Shown here piece after piece: positions 12,670 through 26,219 of a stretch of 64,000 nt of DNA. The DNA is from Stenopsyche tienmushanensis (lineage: Eukaryota > Arthropoda > Insecta > Trichoptera > Stenopsychidae), in contig WACJ01000314.1 of assembly GCA_008973525.1 (NCBI GenBank), positions 62,001 through 126,000 on the forward strand. Reading direction: 5' to 3'. Numbering within the stretch: the first letter of the stretch is position 1; the number at the start of each line of letters is the position of its first letter. The notes below the pieces were generated by a model. It ran no database searches and had not been told where the DNA came from. It worked only from the letters and a program-made list of their open reading frames with translations. The translations under genes and the position numbers were made by a program.

Positions 12670-12703
12670 CGCACATAAGCGTAATACGACGGGAATGTGT
12701 TAA
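12670..12703. repeat. TTAA-ended terminal motif, copy 1
   Basis: GTAATACGACGGGAATGTGTTAA ends in TTAA. Similar sequences are at 22,530-22,560 (TTAT end), 25,645-25,680 (TTAA end) and, inverted, 37,281 (TTAACACATT). This looks like one terminus of a TTAA-targeting transposon family; only one end of each copy was recognised. Confidence 0.35.
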
Positions 12704-12796
12704 TTCGCAGGGATCCGGTTTTGCGGTGCCGCAGAGATTTTCGTAAGCGGGTAACCCCCGGTAATACATCGCACGAGATCTTTTAACCCTCTAGAC

Positions 12797-12960
12797 CAGC
12801 GGTTCCTAACCTGAAGGTAATTAACCCCGCAGGAGTAAAATAGCTATTGTGCCGGAGTAAAAATGCTGGTAATTTATGGGCATGAATTTTAAAGAGGGGT
12901 AAAATCAGTTTCCCTGATAGGTCATAGGGGTAACAAGAATGTAAAAGTTAGGAACCGCTG
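12797..12960. mobile_element. 164-bp hAT miniature element
   Basis: Seen: inverted ends CAGCGGTTCCTAAC (12,797-12,810) and GTTAGGAACCGCTG (12,947-12,960), perfect over 14 bp. They are flanked by CTCTAGAC and TTCTCGAC, an 8-bp duplication matching at 6 of 8. The ends match those of the larger element at 51,051-51,840. No coding capacity. Confidence 0.8.
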
Positions 12961-12968
12961 TTCTCGAC

Positions 12969-14110
12969 AAAGTGTCTATATCTTTTTTTTTAGTTTTGCG
13001 ACTCAATATAGTATTATTTATGACTAGGTGTTTTTTGCAATAGTTGCACCGATTTCTATTTTTTGTTTAAGAGTTTAATAATATAAACAAACCTTATTGT
13101 CTACTCTAGTTCTAAAAAAATTAAAATAAGGTAAGGAAATAAATTTGCATCAAAAATTAGAATTAAACTGGGACATTTCCAGACAGAAACATCTGATTCT
13201 AGGTGATATATTCATATTTCCAATTTCCTAAATTTGTTACTGCAAAGATTTTTTTTGTCTGGACATTCCACACAATGAAAATATAAAAACTAGCTCTACT
13301 TACCTTTATTAAGTCCATCATTTCTCTAATGTTAACAACGTAGATCGTTGTTTTTTTGGGGGTAAATCAAAATAAGAAAGGGAGTGAATGAAAGTGATTC
13401 AAATTTTTAATTAGAACATACTTTTGTAATTAGGTTTTTTTATCTTTTAGCATCTATAAAGTTACTTTTGACAATGACAAGCAAATAAGGCATCATTTTT
13501 TTTTAAAACAATGCTTATTTCAAACATGATACACAGAATGAAATACTTGCACAAACAATACATTTACATTAGATTTAATGGAAGAAATATAACAAAAAAT
13601 ATCAACTGAAGTTTTAGGCTCTTTTCTTACCTTTCTGAAGAAAATTGGTTCACAAATGCGCAAAGTCAAAGGGTTTTTATCTTTTGATTTTGCGCTCGAA
13701 TAGGTAGTCTTCGTGAGAGCATATAATATTATATTCAGGGGTAAGTTCACAACCCTGCCACCATATAATCTGATTTCCTGGTCGATTATCATATGACGGA
13801 AGAATAGCGAATTGCAAACAAATGCATAAACAATGAAAGCAAAGTCGGGGAAGGCTTTATCGAGGCCGTAATCGCGACCGGTTACAAAATTAAGTAACGA
13901 GTCTTGCTAACTGCAACCTGGCAATTTGGCTAATTGGGGCTCGTAACTGTAAACAATAAGTTAATACAAGTGTGAAAAAAGGCGAATGAAATTATTTCAA
14001 AAGTCATGAAGGCGATTTCTTGGGCAATGCGAGGGTTGTTCAATAAATACTGAGGGTTTTATAAACGCAAACCGACTATCAAGAAATTTGTCATAATATC
14101 GTCGGGCTTT
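12969..14110. other. AT-rich spacer, nothing recognised
   Basis: Short unsupported frames only. A possible single mariner-type end (GGGTTGTTCAATAAATACTG) is at about 14,034, without a partner. Confidence 0.5.
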
Positions 14111-14119
14111 CATTATGAA

Positions 14120-14440
14120 CTAGCGAATACCCGGCATGCGTTGCAAATTGCAATGCCAATACTTTTCCATATGATGCGTACCGTCTGGTAATAAATGATT
14201 TGGGTGTGAGCAGCCCACATACAGCTGTCCACGTGAGAAGCATGCACACATACCCTGTGTGTTTCTGTTCTTTGTTGATGCTCGCACCGGAAACTGTACA
14301 CGTTTCAAATCGAATAATCAGTCGGAATCATTGGGACACAACCTTTTCTTCTTGAAATTTTTCAATTCAAACTGTAGCTCCGATGATATTATTCATGATT
14401 TTTTTTTCAGTAAAAACCTGGTACCGTTGCCACATGTTGG
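14120..14440 (-). pseudogene. Helitron helicase C-terminal remnant with CTAG terminus
   Basis: Minus-strand translation gives, in order: TCGNGTRFLL (about 14,430), PNDSD-stop-LFDLKRVQFPV (about 14,330-14,290), then in a shifted frame ASINKEQKHT, then CFSRGQLYVGCS and PDGT. Known: Helitron/PIF1-type helicases carry the ordered motifs CNGTRL, IPSD..FxLKRxQFPV, TINKAQGQ and FxHGQLYVACSRV near the C-terminus. The match is therefore good despite a stop, frameshift and internal loss. The element ends at CTAG (14,120-14,123) after GCCGGGTATTCG, as Helitron 3' ends do. It is dead. Confidence 0.75.
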
Positions 14441-14543
14441 ATCTATGTTTCGGAGAAGAGTTATAGACACGCAAATTTTCAGTGTTAAAATATCCAATTC
14501 AAATATATGTTTATATAGAATGATAAACTAACTGAATATATTA

Positions 14544-14763
14544 GTGAATCCAAAAATGTCTTTACATTTTAATGGATTTTAGTGCTTTCTATTTATTTTT
14601 AAATAAATTCAACAGAGATCATCAGGGCTGCCCATTGAATGATCTTTGCTACGTAAATGAATCTATTTTGGGATATATTGATCAGAATGCCTTTAAAAAT
14701 ACTGCTTTTATTCATAAATTGGGATAAAGATGTGAATGATCCCGCAGAACAGCATACCGCAAA
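14544..14763. repeat. Dispersed repeat, inverted partner of 39,737-39,921
   Basis: Starting at GTGAATCCAAAAATGTCTT and continuing through GCCCATTGAATGATCTTTGC to GATCCCGCAGAACAGCAT, this copy aligns with the reverse complement of 39,737-39,921 over nearly its whole length. The family is unknown; no terminal repeats or coding frames are visible. Confidence 0.65.
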
Positions 14764-17420
14764 ATATTTTTTCTAATGTGTAAAGTATTGAAATTAAATT
14801 ATTGATATTTAGTTCAACCCTGGGCATATTATAATTGGTAACACTTGGCTTGGCGTTCCGTCTATTCTAACACATTGGATCATAGAAGCCTAGTGAAATA
14901 ATTGAAATAGAAAGGTTGTTAGAAGTAAATAGTCATTAGGTAGGTCATATAAAATTGACATTGATATTAGTTGCGACCTTGCGTTTTACAAAATATTTGG
15001 TAATTGTAAGCATACGTTAATTGCAATAATATTGTCAATAGATTGCATTGGCTTAGGTAAAAGTGTTGGTTACATTGACAATCGCCTAATTATATAATTT
15101 GACACATAAGTAAATACTGAATACGTATGTGACTACAATTGATGATCTGAAAACGGTTTTTGTTGAACAAAAAAAAATGGTATTGACTGTTTGGTACCAT
15201 ATTTTATATAAATATTTTTATAAATTGTAGAAAGTCGCATAGGTATTTTATACAAATACCGATAATAAATTTTAGCAATCGTTGAAGTAGGACAATAGAC
15301 GATAATCATTTTTGAATTTCTCATAGTCAATTATCACAATGCTTATTTGTCTCCTCGATCAATTTTCCGTGATAATTTTTATTCAATATATTTTTCGTGA
15401 ATCATCCATTACTTGATCATCTAAATGAATTTATAAAATTATTATTTTTTTTTTAACTTGAATATCACAAAAAGTGAAACTCCGACTGGCAGCCGGAAAG
15501 AGAGAGAAAGAATCGTTTGTAGCCTCCGACGTATATATCATAGACACGCTATGCGCATGCGTCACGCCGTCTTTAATGTATGTGTATATGTATAAAGCAA
15601 TCACAAGACCAGTAGCTTGCCTATTTTATTATATATTACACAAACACAGCTTCATCCTTTAAAAAAGCAATGCAAAATATCAACTTCTACCGCATGAAAG
15701 TCTCACGCTTATTTTTAAGTAAACTCTACGGTATCCTGACACAAACTGACCCTAAAATCAGATACCTAACAATTTTGATTTCTTTCCGGTCCTCCTTATA
15801 TTAGTTTTAACTAATATATGGCAGCCACATTAAAGATATAAGAAATAAATCAAATTTTAAATTCAAATGTATTAATACATATCCTTTTAGTTCAATACGC
15901 GCGAAAACGCCGGTACGGACTGTAAAGAGTTAAGATCAAAATGATTGGAGAAATTTACAAAAATTTTCAAAATCTTTCAATCCTAGGTCTTATTTAAGTT
16001 GTCTGATTCATTTTATGCCACCATTCACTTCAAACTCAAATCCTTCGAAAGTATTTATGCAATGAGGAAAAATATGTATGCTGTTCTTATGTTACTTGTT
16101 GTAATGCCATGATTGATGAATGTTTTCAATGTTAAATTAATTCCAAAATTTATTGCATCGATTCATTTCTGATAATTTCGCAATAACTATATAAAAAAAA
16201 TCGCCATATGATTCGTTATTATTTTCCATTGATAGATAAAATCGAATATTATTCAATTCATCTGTGGCTTCCACGAGTGAAATTTTTATATTGTATTCGA
16301 TGCATTTTTCAGTTAGCTCGCTTGCAATTATTGCATCAATGCACCATGATTGTGACTTGTAAAAGCAACGTGTCTATTGCATAATTTCTCATTTCAGCTG
16401 TATCCGTTCCATTAATCTGGGTTTCCTCATTAATGTTTCAAAAATCGATATCTTCTTCCGATTATTCGACATGTTTTTTTTAACCTATTCGATTTATTTT
16501 TAGCGGGAGTTAATATTTAATTTCAAAGAATACAATGACTAAAAAAGGTCATGATAAGTTAATATGTCGTTTGAAGGACTCGAATTTTCTTTGGCAATCG
16601 TCATTTTCGGTTGCATCCATGCTAATCTTAAAATCATTCTCATTTATTTCCAAATTCAAGTCTTAATCCAGTATGACTTCTCATTTGATGTTGTGCCATC
16701 GTATTTTAAATCATATTCATATTAAGAATCAGCTGACGGAAGAGAGGATGCTTTTGAAGAAATAATGTGGGAGGACATCGTCATCGACTCGATGATGAAA
16801 TAAGACTATCGACATAGGATAACCATAATACTTATTGTTGATTTAAGGTTGCAGGTAGATTTAAGTCAATGGCATTATTATTTTAGGCGTCAATTATAAA
16901 TCAGGGCATATGACAGGATGAACGTGGAATTAAAGAATGCTATTGTTGCGTAGACCAAAATGTATTTACAGTTTGGTCGTTTTGAAGCTGCCCATATATT
17001 TTGTTGTAAAGACTCCACATTGGACAGGGAGTCCGTAGAATCCGTTAGAGTACTGTTTGAAAGTTGTGCGTACATTTGTTCCACGAGCAAATATCGAAAG
17101 CCTAATAACATGATATATTCATTTTCGACATCACCATCGAAGATGCGATATCGTCGTCGAGGTTCGAAAAACCCCTCTTTCGAAAATCAATCGAATCATC
17201 ATTTAGGTGAGCAGTATCCAGTGCGTCTAATGACCCCCCGGCGTGATATTCGTGGCCGAATAAGGCGACGATCGGATACGGTCGCAGCGGCGAAACGTTG
17301 CATTATATTTTGAAAAGATATACAACCACAGTTTCTATCACCGTTGATGAATGTTAAATATGAGATTGTTAAATACACACTTAAAATTTAAATAAAAAGG
17401 AGTATCCTATTTCAAATATT
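14764..17420. other. AT-rich spacer with one GCGCATGCG site
   Basis: A short stretch at about 15,480-15,575 containing TGCGCATGCG resembles, in reverse complement, 26,430-26,510. Open frames at 16,890-17,313 (both strands) show no recognisable domain and are not called. Confidence 0.45.
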
Positions 17421-17421
17421 A

Positions 17422-18154
17422 GGTTGTCCCATAAGTTTCTTTCGCAAAGGAACATAGATCTAATCATAGTCATGTTTGAAGTAAACCCGCGATATACTGT
17501 TCGCGAAATAGCTAACAAGTTAGAAATTCCACGAACATTCGTCCATAATCAGATGTGTGGCTTCCTCATGAATAGACTGACTCAAATAAACTTCAGCGTA
17601 TTTCAACATGCGATCTTCTTCTCCAACGACATAATAGCCAACCTTTTTTTGAAGAGACTTGTCACTGGAGATGAAAGTTGGATACTCTATGAGAATATCC
17701 AACGTAAACGGTCTTGGACCAAGGCTACAGAAGCTTTAACTGTAGCTAAACCTGGCCTACATCCAAAAATAAGTTTTGCTATGCATTTGGTGGCACTGGA
17801 ATCACCAAAACGCCAGGCCTCATGTGTCTTTGCTCGTCAGGAATAAATTATTATCATTTGACTGGGATGTTTTACCTCATCCTCCATACTCTCCGGACAT
17901 TGCCCCTTCAGATTATGAGTTATTTCTTTCATTGAAAAAATCTTTACGTGGTAAAATTTTTAATTCAAAAAATTATATAAAAATGTACCTTGATCAATAT
18001 TTTGCCAACAAACCTGGGAAGTTTTGACAAGAAGGCATTATGAGGCTTCCGGAGAGATGGAGAAAGGTAATATTATTCAATAAATTTTGATGTAATACAA
18101 ATTATTGTTTATTTTTTTCTTAATATGAAAACGAAAGAAACTTATGGGACACCC
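17422..18154 (+). mobile_element. mariner element with matching inverted ends, internally deleted transposase
   Basis: Seen: ends GGTTGTCCCATAAGTTTC (from 17,422) and GGGTGTCCCATAAGTTTC (minus strand, up to 18,154) agree at 22 of 23 positions and are bordered by TA. The + strand encodes a degraded transposase: PRYTVREIANKLEI (DNA-binding N-terminus, about 17,490), LVTGDESWILYENI with the first catalytic Asp (about 17,660), HQNARPHVS (about 17,795), WDVLPHPPYSPDIAPSDYELF with the third Asp (about 17,865) and a C-terminal tail. The second catalytic Asp, normally in HDNARPH, is replaced at a deletion junction. A frame change separates the halves. Inactive. Confidence 0.85.
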
Positions 18155-18240
18155 TAATACATAAAATTTAATACTTCTAAGGGCGAATGCGTGTTCCTTA
18201 CTCGTCCACTGTATGATCGTCACTAAATTTACACCACAGA

Positions 18241-18352
18241 AAACATTAGGTCTTATTCTTTCTAATAAGTATCACCCCACCCTTTTCGATATAATGGTCG
18301 CTTCAGGGCGCGCATTTTAAATAAAGAAGTTTCCCTGCCGCACTCTGTACAT
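18241..18352 (+). repeat. Short dispersed repeat, copy A
   Basis: Shares TCGCTTCAGGGCGCGC, then TTAAATAA and TTTCCCTGCCGCAC, with 21,661-21,765. The CAGGG...CCCTG bracket at 18,304-18,337 is a small inverted repeat. Origin unknown. Confidence 0.5.
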
Positions 18353-21300
18353 TTACATTCTCAAAGTCTAAAATCGCAAAATTAATGTTTCAGATGGGCG
18401 CAGAACCTAAATTAAAATTGAAAATTGTATAAAATAATCAAATGAGTGTTTTTCGCATTGCATTGAAAGTTTATGAACAGAATATTTAACCCTCCGGATG
18501 CTAAGCAACGATATATTGTCAATTGCGAATTTTTGACGAAATATCAGCGGATCATAATAAGTTTATAGCATTTATAATTCTTTCATTGTTAAATTATACT
18601 GATTTGATTGAGTTTAATATATGGTTGATTAAGAGCTATTGATGACGTTTCTTCTTCATTTTTTGTCGCTGTGAAATTACGCCTATACTATCAGAGTGTA
18701 AAGTTGTTTTTCAACATTTTAAAAATGACACTCGACTCCTTGCATTCTAATGACAGTATGACTACCCTAAGGCTAATATAATTATGCGATTTCTTATGAA
18801 TTTCGTTATTTTGACAAGCGGTCGTGTCACGCATCTAATATCGATTAGCGCTAGCCCAAGAGAAAGGTTAGGAAATCAGCATCTGGTTGGATGGACACGG
18901 GGATGAATCCCTGGACATGACCGCGAAACGTGTCGAACATGGCTGCCGATATTGGTCGGCCATGAAAAAGTCAATTAGGCCCGTAATTACCATTTCTGCA
19001 ATTTGGCATGCATTGGCGATAGGAGAAATTATATATGGGAGTGGTGGTAGATTCGGCAAGACAGTCTCGCTGCACCCACTTTCTCGTCAGGTGTGGGCCC
19101 CCAGTGCTTATTAGATCCGGCCCCCCTCTTTTTGGAGCCCCCACTTTGAAGGGGCCCTGTCTTTTGCGACTTCTCTCTTGGTCCGGTCTGTTTCTTTTAG
19201 GTGCGCGTAGCGTTCGCTTGTTCCCTCCGACAGAGGAATACAAATCATCATGAACTTCAGACATATGTAAGTCATTGCTATCCTTCAGGATGTACCTGCG
19301 ATCCTCAAACTTACATAAGCCAATAAGGCAACTATTACGGCACTTATTTATGCACGATAAATCAAAAAAAAAGCTTCAAAGCTCAAAATCATTATTCAAT
19401 ACAATGGATCGATACACAAGAAAATATTTCACAAATTTAAGTTTGAGAATCAATGGTCGTTATAAAAATAATTTAAAATTCATGTAAAAAATAATCAGCA
19501 TGTATATTTTTGATACTTTGATTGAATGGCTTGCGATGATGTTGATTAATATAAAAGCTCCAATATTAGCTTACATATGCACGAGAGCTTTCGTTGATCA
19601 ATTTTTATTCCGATCGAAATCAAAAGCTTCCACTTTGAATGTCGACCGTTAAATGTCATCCGGAGTGTGGCAATAAAAATATTTTTTGATAAGTGAAAAG
19701 CTTTCGATTTTTTCGACAGAACCGGTTATCAATCATTCGAGAATAATTTTTATTCAAGATCACATTTTTATGACGATTTTTCTTGTGTCATTCACATGCA
19801 TATATTAATAATCGAGCCAAAATTACAATGTTAATGCCGTTTTCAGCTAATCGATATTCAAAAATAATCGATGCGCGCTATTGAGTAATCCATCAAATTC
19901 CAATATATATATATATATTCATTCAAATAAATTATTTATTTCCTCATTTGGAACATTGCATATTGATTATTTCCGTATTTATAAACACCATGCTTTCAAT
20001 ATTACCGTAAAAAATACACAAGGAATTAAGCTTCCCCAGATTGATATTATCTTAAGAAATGATAGGAAACTGCAGAAAAATCGCATAATCGATTTGTTTT
20101 TCGGCTAAAATTATTTCAAGTTCATTGCTTCAAAAACAGGCTCGCTAATAGTCGATCATACATCAAAAATCGTTCGTTTCATGAATTATGTCATATTTAA
20201 ATAAATGGCATATTTATCTACCGAAACATCCGATCCAAAGTGCTCATAATCGATATCAAAACACTGCCGATGGGCGCAATCGATACATGCGGCAGATTTG
20301 CGAGCGCATCGGTGGGTTGATGCGGGCGGCGTCCGATTAGAATTCAAAAATTGATCCAATGCCCAACAAAATCAAGTCGATGTAAATGATCCCCATCGTT
20401 GACCATATTCGGATTTAATTACGATCTTCGATGCTCGAATCTCAATTTTAGAGCCATTGTGTAAGAATATGCATTTATTTTCGAAACGATTTCGTAACTT
20501 ATTAATGTTCGCCGCTAAAATAATTGATATGTAAAATTAAGCTTGAATACATTTCAATAATTTTATTCCAGCACGAAATTCATGTGCATAAATTATGAAT
20601 GAGGCGTTTAGATTTGGGCACAGAGCTCGGTCTGGGCGATGATAGGGATGATTTTAAGGGGGCGAGTAGCCCATAGGATCTATTCGAAACAAAAGGGTAA
20701 ATTTAAAAAATGTGATATGGATCGATGCAGGATTGCATAGCGAACAGACAGACATACACTCCATGAATGTGTGGATTTTTGGATACATTTCTTCATCGGC
20801 ATGATGTCGATTAACCTTGAAATGAATTTTATTATTCATCGCTGTCTTTCGAGGAATCGCTCGGATGGAGTCGTTGCTGTGCACGAATGTCGTTTTCGCG
20901 AGGCTGCATGCAAAATGCTCACGATTGCATATGCACATTGCACATTTATTAATGCGATTTGACTCCAATCGCCGTGATCGAATTGATGCAAGAAGATTCC
21001 GACTGGGGCCTATTGAGCCATTGGTTATTTTGTTTATTACACAACGTTTAATATATAATAACTCTCGGGGCAAAATGTCCGCAGCATACTTTCGCCATAT
21101 TATTGGGCAAGGCCGTTGCGTATTTTGATGGCCTGATTTTGGCGATTCTTATAGATCACATCGGGTGATTAGAAAATGGGTTGAGATCAAGTCGTGGTAA
21201 TAATGGTCATACTTCCTCGAGTTCGATTTGTTCGCTAACTGGAGCTGTAGGTCGCCAATAAAAGTTGTAGCTTGAATGCGATCGCTGCGTTAGAGATAAA

Positions 21301-21660
21301 ATGTAAATATTCATCTACCATAACGGTGGAATTCGTTGGGCAACGAGAGCGCTGTGATTGACTAAGATAATTGAGTTATAGGAAATGGATAAAAATTTTG
21401 TAAATTTGTTCCGAGCTTAGTTTTGAGCAATACCTCGGCGCATAATAATCGGATGTAGTCGTCGTTAAGCGAATTCTGTCGTTAATCGAAGCACGTTTTT
21501 ATTTTATATCTACGCACAAGCCATATAATACAAAAGTACAAGAGAACAACACAAACAGTATAGGAGATATCAGCTTAATTATTTTATTTCCATGTTAAAG
21601 AGTGACATTCAAAGATATCACATTGCATCATCGTTATTAAAACTACATGATATAAAATGT

Positions 21661-21765
21661 TAGATCTTGCTCTTTTGAATGAGTATTACCCTATGCTTCT
21701 CAGAATAATTATCGCTTCAGGGCGCGCGTTTCAAATAAGGAACTTTCCCTGCCGCACCATGTACT
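21661..21765 (+). repeat. Short dispersed repeat, copy B
   Basis: Aligns with 18,241-18,352 through TCGCTTCAGGGCGCGC and TTTCCCTGCCGCAC, in the same orientation. No other copy was found in the window. Confidence 0.5.
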
Positions 21766-24029
21766 TAAATTATTTAAACCACGTAAATTTAAAAAAAATT
21801 AAAATACAAATACTAGTAATTAATTAAGGATTTAATGGACTTGTGGAATCGATCGAAATTTTCCTTGGCAACTGAATGAACCTCTCTAAAATTATGCCAC
21901 ATGAGTGAATCAGCTGTCGGATAATCACAATTGTGTGGGTATCAGCATCTTTGATCTTTAACCCGCGGCTTCAATCGTCGGATCGAAGCTTATCAAGGTC
22001 AATCGACGTCGCAAGATGATCGTCCAGATCGCCTTTGGACCAGTCGAATGACTTTGGAAGACTTGAGAAATTTCCCCGAAAGCATTCGATGAGCTTCCGT
22101 GGCATTTAATTGTGAACGTCTGCCGAAAAATCATGTTTATTCATGGACATTTTTATGCCGTGTTTATTTAAATAGACCCAAGACTGGCCATACCAGTTTC
22201 TTCATAAATCATTGAATAGCCCTAATTTATATTTATAGGATGAAACTCATGTAATGCTTGGGAGATGATGCTTAATATCTTTCCTGTAGGATTATAGAAC
22301 CCGCCCATTAACACTTTACTGTCAGGTTATGTGTGTACGTCTTTAGCCATTTTACACTGCTTGTAAAATACAATTTAAAAACTATTACAATGTTTATATA
22401 TTTCTATACAGTGAGATGTCCTGAGCATTTTCTTCAAAATTTTCTAGAAACAATTTCCTATTAAAATAATATTTTTTTAATAATGATTTTTTTACAAATT
22501 TTCACAAACACGTCCCACGTAAAGCGAAAGTCTAAGTGCGTAACCCGACTGGAATGTGTTATCATAATAAAAATGTATCAAAAAACTTGACAATGCTAAA
22601 TATTTTAAACAATTTTTATTGCCTGTAACAAACCAATTTGCTGTATTCATAAATTGAAAAAAATGTTCACTTTCGCGTTTAAAGTGTGAATTTCAAATTT
22701 TTTTGCAATTGTAGAATAGCATTATAAGATCATCGTTTTTGTACGAAGTTGTTTTAAAAAACCAAAACATTTTTGTCATTTTTAAAACGGCAAATGCGCA
22801 TCGCATTAACACGTTTCGTATTAGCAGAAGCTTATTTAATGCACATATTTTAATCAATGCATGCATAATACATATGACGTCTCAGAATAGAATGCGTTTG
22901 TGTTTCATTCAAATCATTTGTTTTGTAAAAATAATTTCGCCACAATAAGAATGCATATTGGCGCATCGAAAGTATGTTCGAAGAGGGTTTTATGACGAAA
23001 GTCCAAGTCGTTTTTTCGATATTTTCGTCAGCACAGATGCGTTCTCCTTGCTCATTGTCTTTCAAGGCTTCCGATGAGCAAATATGACTTTTCTTATAAC
23101 AAAGTGAAAGTCGGTCAAAAATAGGAACGTGGCCGGGGATGATCCGACGACCTCTGCATATCCGAGGGATCACGCCGCAAATGCAACATGTTTCACAACG
23201 GAATGTCTTCTGAGACATTTAATTGACCTTTATAACTGTTGCTAAACACACGTTTTTTGTTGGGAAAAACTACGTCAGCAGCCTTGCTGAAATTGAGACC
23301 CTGTGTCGCTGAAAAATAATGACGAAACACACCGGTTACAATTTTTTTCTTGCATCGCAATGCGAAACCTGTCGCATCTGGTTGCCAAAATCGCACTTTT
23401 CCTCCATTATATACCGATATATTTATATCCAATGACTCACTGAATTGCATCGATGTTTTGAAATCATCAAACACTCGTCATAATTCGCGATGATTTAAAT
23501 TTAGCATATATATCGGATACGAACACTATGTGATGTAATCCATATCAACTAACATTATTGCATGATTTTTTGATGCAGTTCCTCTTTGCTTTCCTAAATT
23601 TTCATGATCGAACATCCACACTATGTTTGTATAAATTTCAATCGGAAATTTGAATGCGACAGTTCGTGCAGCACGATATATCATCGACAATCGGATGCAC
23701 AACAAATTTTCAAATTTATATTTCGGCCCACTTCACAAATATTTTGATTTAGCATACAACGTATTAATATATAGATAAACCCGACAAAAATAACGATCCT
23801 TATTAATAATGATTCAATTCTAATATGATAAATGGATCAAATTATTCATGATTAATAAGCGAAGAATCCTCGATCGATTGTGAAAAATATATATAGTGCG
23901 TCATAGTAATTTAATTGATTTTTTAAATAAAAATAGATAATGCACAATTTGATCTTTGCAATATACATTTTTTGGGAATACGGAATTGCATCCAAAATCG
24001 TTATCAACCCAAATTTCAGCTTTAGCATC

Positions 24030-24150
24030 AATAGTTAAAGAGAGTAAATTCGATAATATTTTTCATACAAATTCTTATTGTATAAGAAGAAATAAAATGT
24101 GCTTGAAAATAAGTTTTTAATACAAATTTTTATCCCTTGAAATACTCCGT
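24030..24150. repeat. Fragment of the CAGGGCTTCGAA hAT-like family
   Basis: The stretch around AAGAAATAAAATGT...AATAAGTTTTTAATACAAAT matches 10,885-10,950 and, inverted, 1,490-1,540. The termini are missing. Confidence 0.45.
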
Positions 24151-25644
24151 CCTTTTAAAGGATAAATCCGCTGCTATCGTTTGGAATTGGGACAAATTTA
24201 GCTTGAATGCTTATTTTGTTAGCGTTCTTGAAATTCATTGTATTTAAATTCAATTGCGAAACTTTATAACAATGGATAAGTACTGGTGCAAGTCCCGATG
24301 TAATTTGAAATAAATTGGACAATTGGACTCCTCCCAAATGATTTTTTATGCATTTGTTCTGCCAAATCAAATATAAGAGGTGGTGTGATATTAATATGTC
24401 AAAAGCGAGATGTGTTCGGTGTAAGATCTTTGAAGCTTGCGTCAATGCTAAGTGAAATGATTGCAGGCTGTCGAGTTTTTATGCAAATACGTACTCTGAT
24501 AATGAAAATGCATGAAATTGTTACGGAAGATGCCATTAATACATTCGACGCGATGTCGCAACATTTCGGAATGTTTAAACATCTCATTAGAATATGGCGA
24601 GCTGCAATAATCCATGAAGATTTATGCATCAGCGCAATAAGTGATCTATCAATATGGCACATTTGCCAAAAATGGAAGAATAACAAACTAGTTGCATCTC
24701 GTTAAGGAACCGGATCATTCGGTCCAAAATCGTAAACCCGTCAACCTTGCACCGAAGTCGGGCGACCGGTTCTTCTCAATTGTCCGAAAAGTTTGAGAAG
24801 TCGGTGACAATGTTGGAATCCAGTGTGATGTCAGACATTTCTCTGAGTTATGCAAGCACCAATCTTCAGGTTAGCAGCCTGGCTTTTCTGGTAGTGGTGC
24901 ATTCAACACAAGTAGGCTGCAGATCATTATCCTACACCGTTTCCTATAGAATCCTATACCATAAATAATTTTATTGCTATCGAAACAACCACCGAACGCT
25001 GTCTCTCGACTCTGCAATCAACCACGAGAAATTACCATGCAACATAAACGGCGTGGCCATTAAATGTCAACTCGGCTATGGAGCTTTATTGCTAGCGCAA
25101 ATACAACGAGGTCACCGATTGTAATGTTTCTTTGTATTGAAGATTTGTCATGCCGTTTTTCGAAGGCTGGGAATAGCTGGCGTTGCCATGGGAAATTGAA
25201 GGAGAGATTGCCAATAATTTGTAATATCATCTGAGCCGACGAATCCCGGGAAACGCTTAAAGAGCAATCTGTTCAAAAGTTGATTCAGCAATTGATATAG
25301 TCAAAGATTTGTCATGGTTATGATCACCTTCACTTTTGATGCTGTTGCTTTATAATAAGAGAATCGATCAAATATAATTAACACAGACCATAAACATTTC
25401 CCAACATGATATCCTCTATAATATATAGTAAGATTTTCGGATTACGGCCCGCAAGCACCACTAAATCAATCCGTGTTAATAGCTTGTTTGATCCTTAGAC
25501 TAAAACATTGGAGATCCCTGATCTAAATATCAATTTAGCCCAATCCCATCGGGTTATGCATAGCACATGGGGCGTATTTTTTTAAAAGCTAATTAAATCA
25601 AATGGTTAAAGACAAACTGATTCTTCTACCGATAATATCCAAAG

Positions 25645-25680
25645 GACGTACACATGCGTAACCCGACGGATATGTGTTAA
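25645..25680. repeat. TTAA-ended terminal motif, copy 3
   Basis: ACATGCGTAACCCGACGG followed by ATATGTGTTAA, matching 22,530-22,560 and 12,670-12,703. Likely one end of a TTAA-type transposon; no partner end was found. Confidence 0.35.
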
Positions 25681-26219
25681 ATTCTTCTGATTTTAGAATA
25701 AAGCATTTATCTTACGTGAATTTATTGTTTTTTTTTTTACAAAACAATGAATAATCATTCAAATTAATCAGTAAAAATCGATTTAAATAATTTGGCTTTG
25801 AATAAATACTTTTAGCTTTATGACAAGCAAATTAATTATACCGATAAAATCTAATCCCATCTTCTTATATCTAATTTATTTTTTTTAAAAAAATCTCATC
25901 TTGATGGTTAAATTATCTCTCTCAGATCAACATAAGAACGTTGATTTAAATCCAATTAAAATGATATTTCCTGGTCCATTTTGAAAATGAGTACAAGCCC
26001 AATTTATTGTGTAATATCCTTGAATTGGTGCAAAATTGTCGAGCAAACAAACGATCATACGTTTGATTTTGTATATATCCTTGAGCATGTTTATTACGGA
26101 CGTAATCGTCACATTTGAGCATGAACACGGATATAACGAGCTTCAATACACTGGAAAGGATGCGAATAAAGGCTATTTTGTCTTCATTCCGTATAATATA
26201 TAAACTATCCTCGGTCAAT

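Noticed and set aside
16890..17313. Opposed frames of 73 and 117 codons beside the mariner
   Set aside because: No domain recognised. Both strands are open over the same bases, and the segment abuts a transposon end.
18887..19264. Overlapping frames in a GC-rich patch
   Set aside because: Arg/Pro/Gly-rich translations arise from G and C runs on both strands; no homology recognised.
20654..21128. Overlapping frames of 139 and 87 codons on opposite strands
   Set aside because: No domain, no supported splice context, and open frames on both strands at once; a likely chance result of local composition.
22850..23474. Minus-strand frames of 93 and 122 codons
   Set aside because: They are in different frames with no recognisable motif, and joining them would need an unsupported intron.
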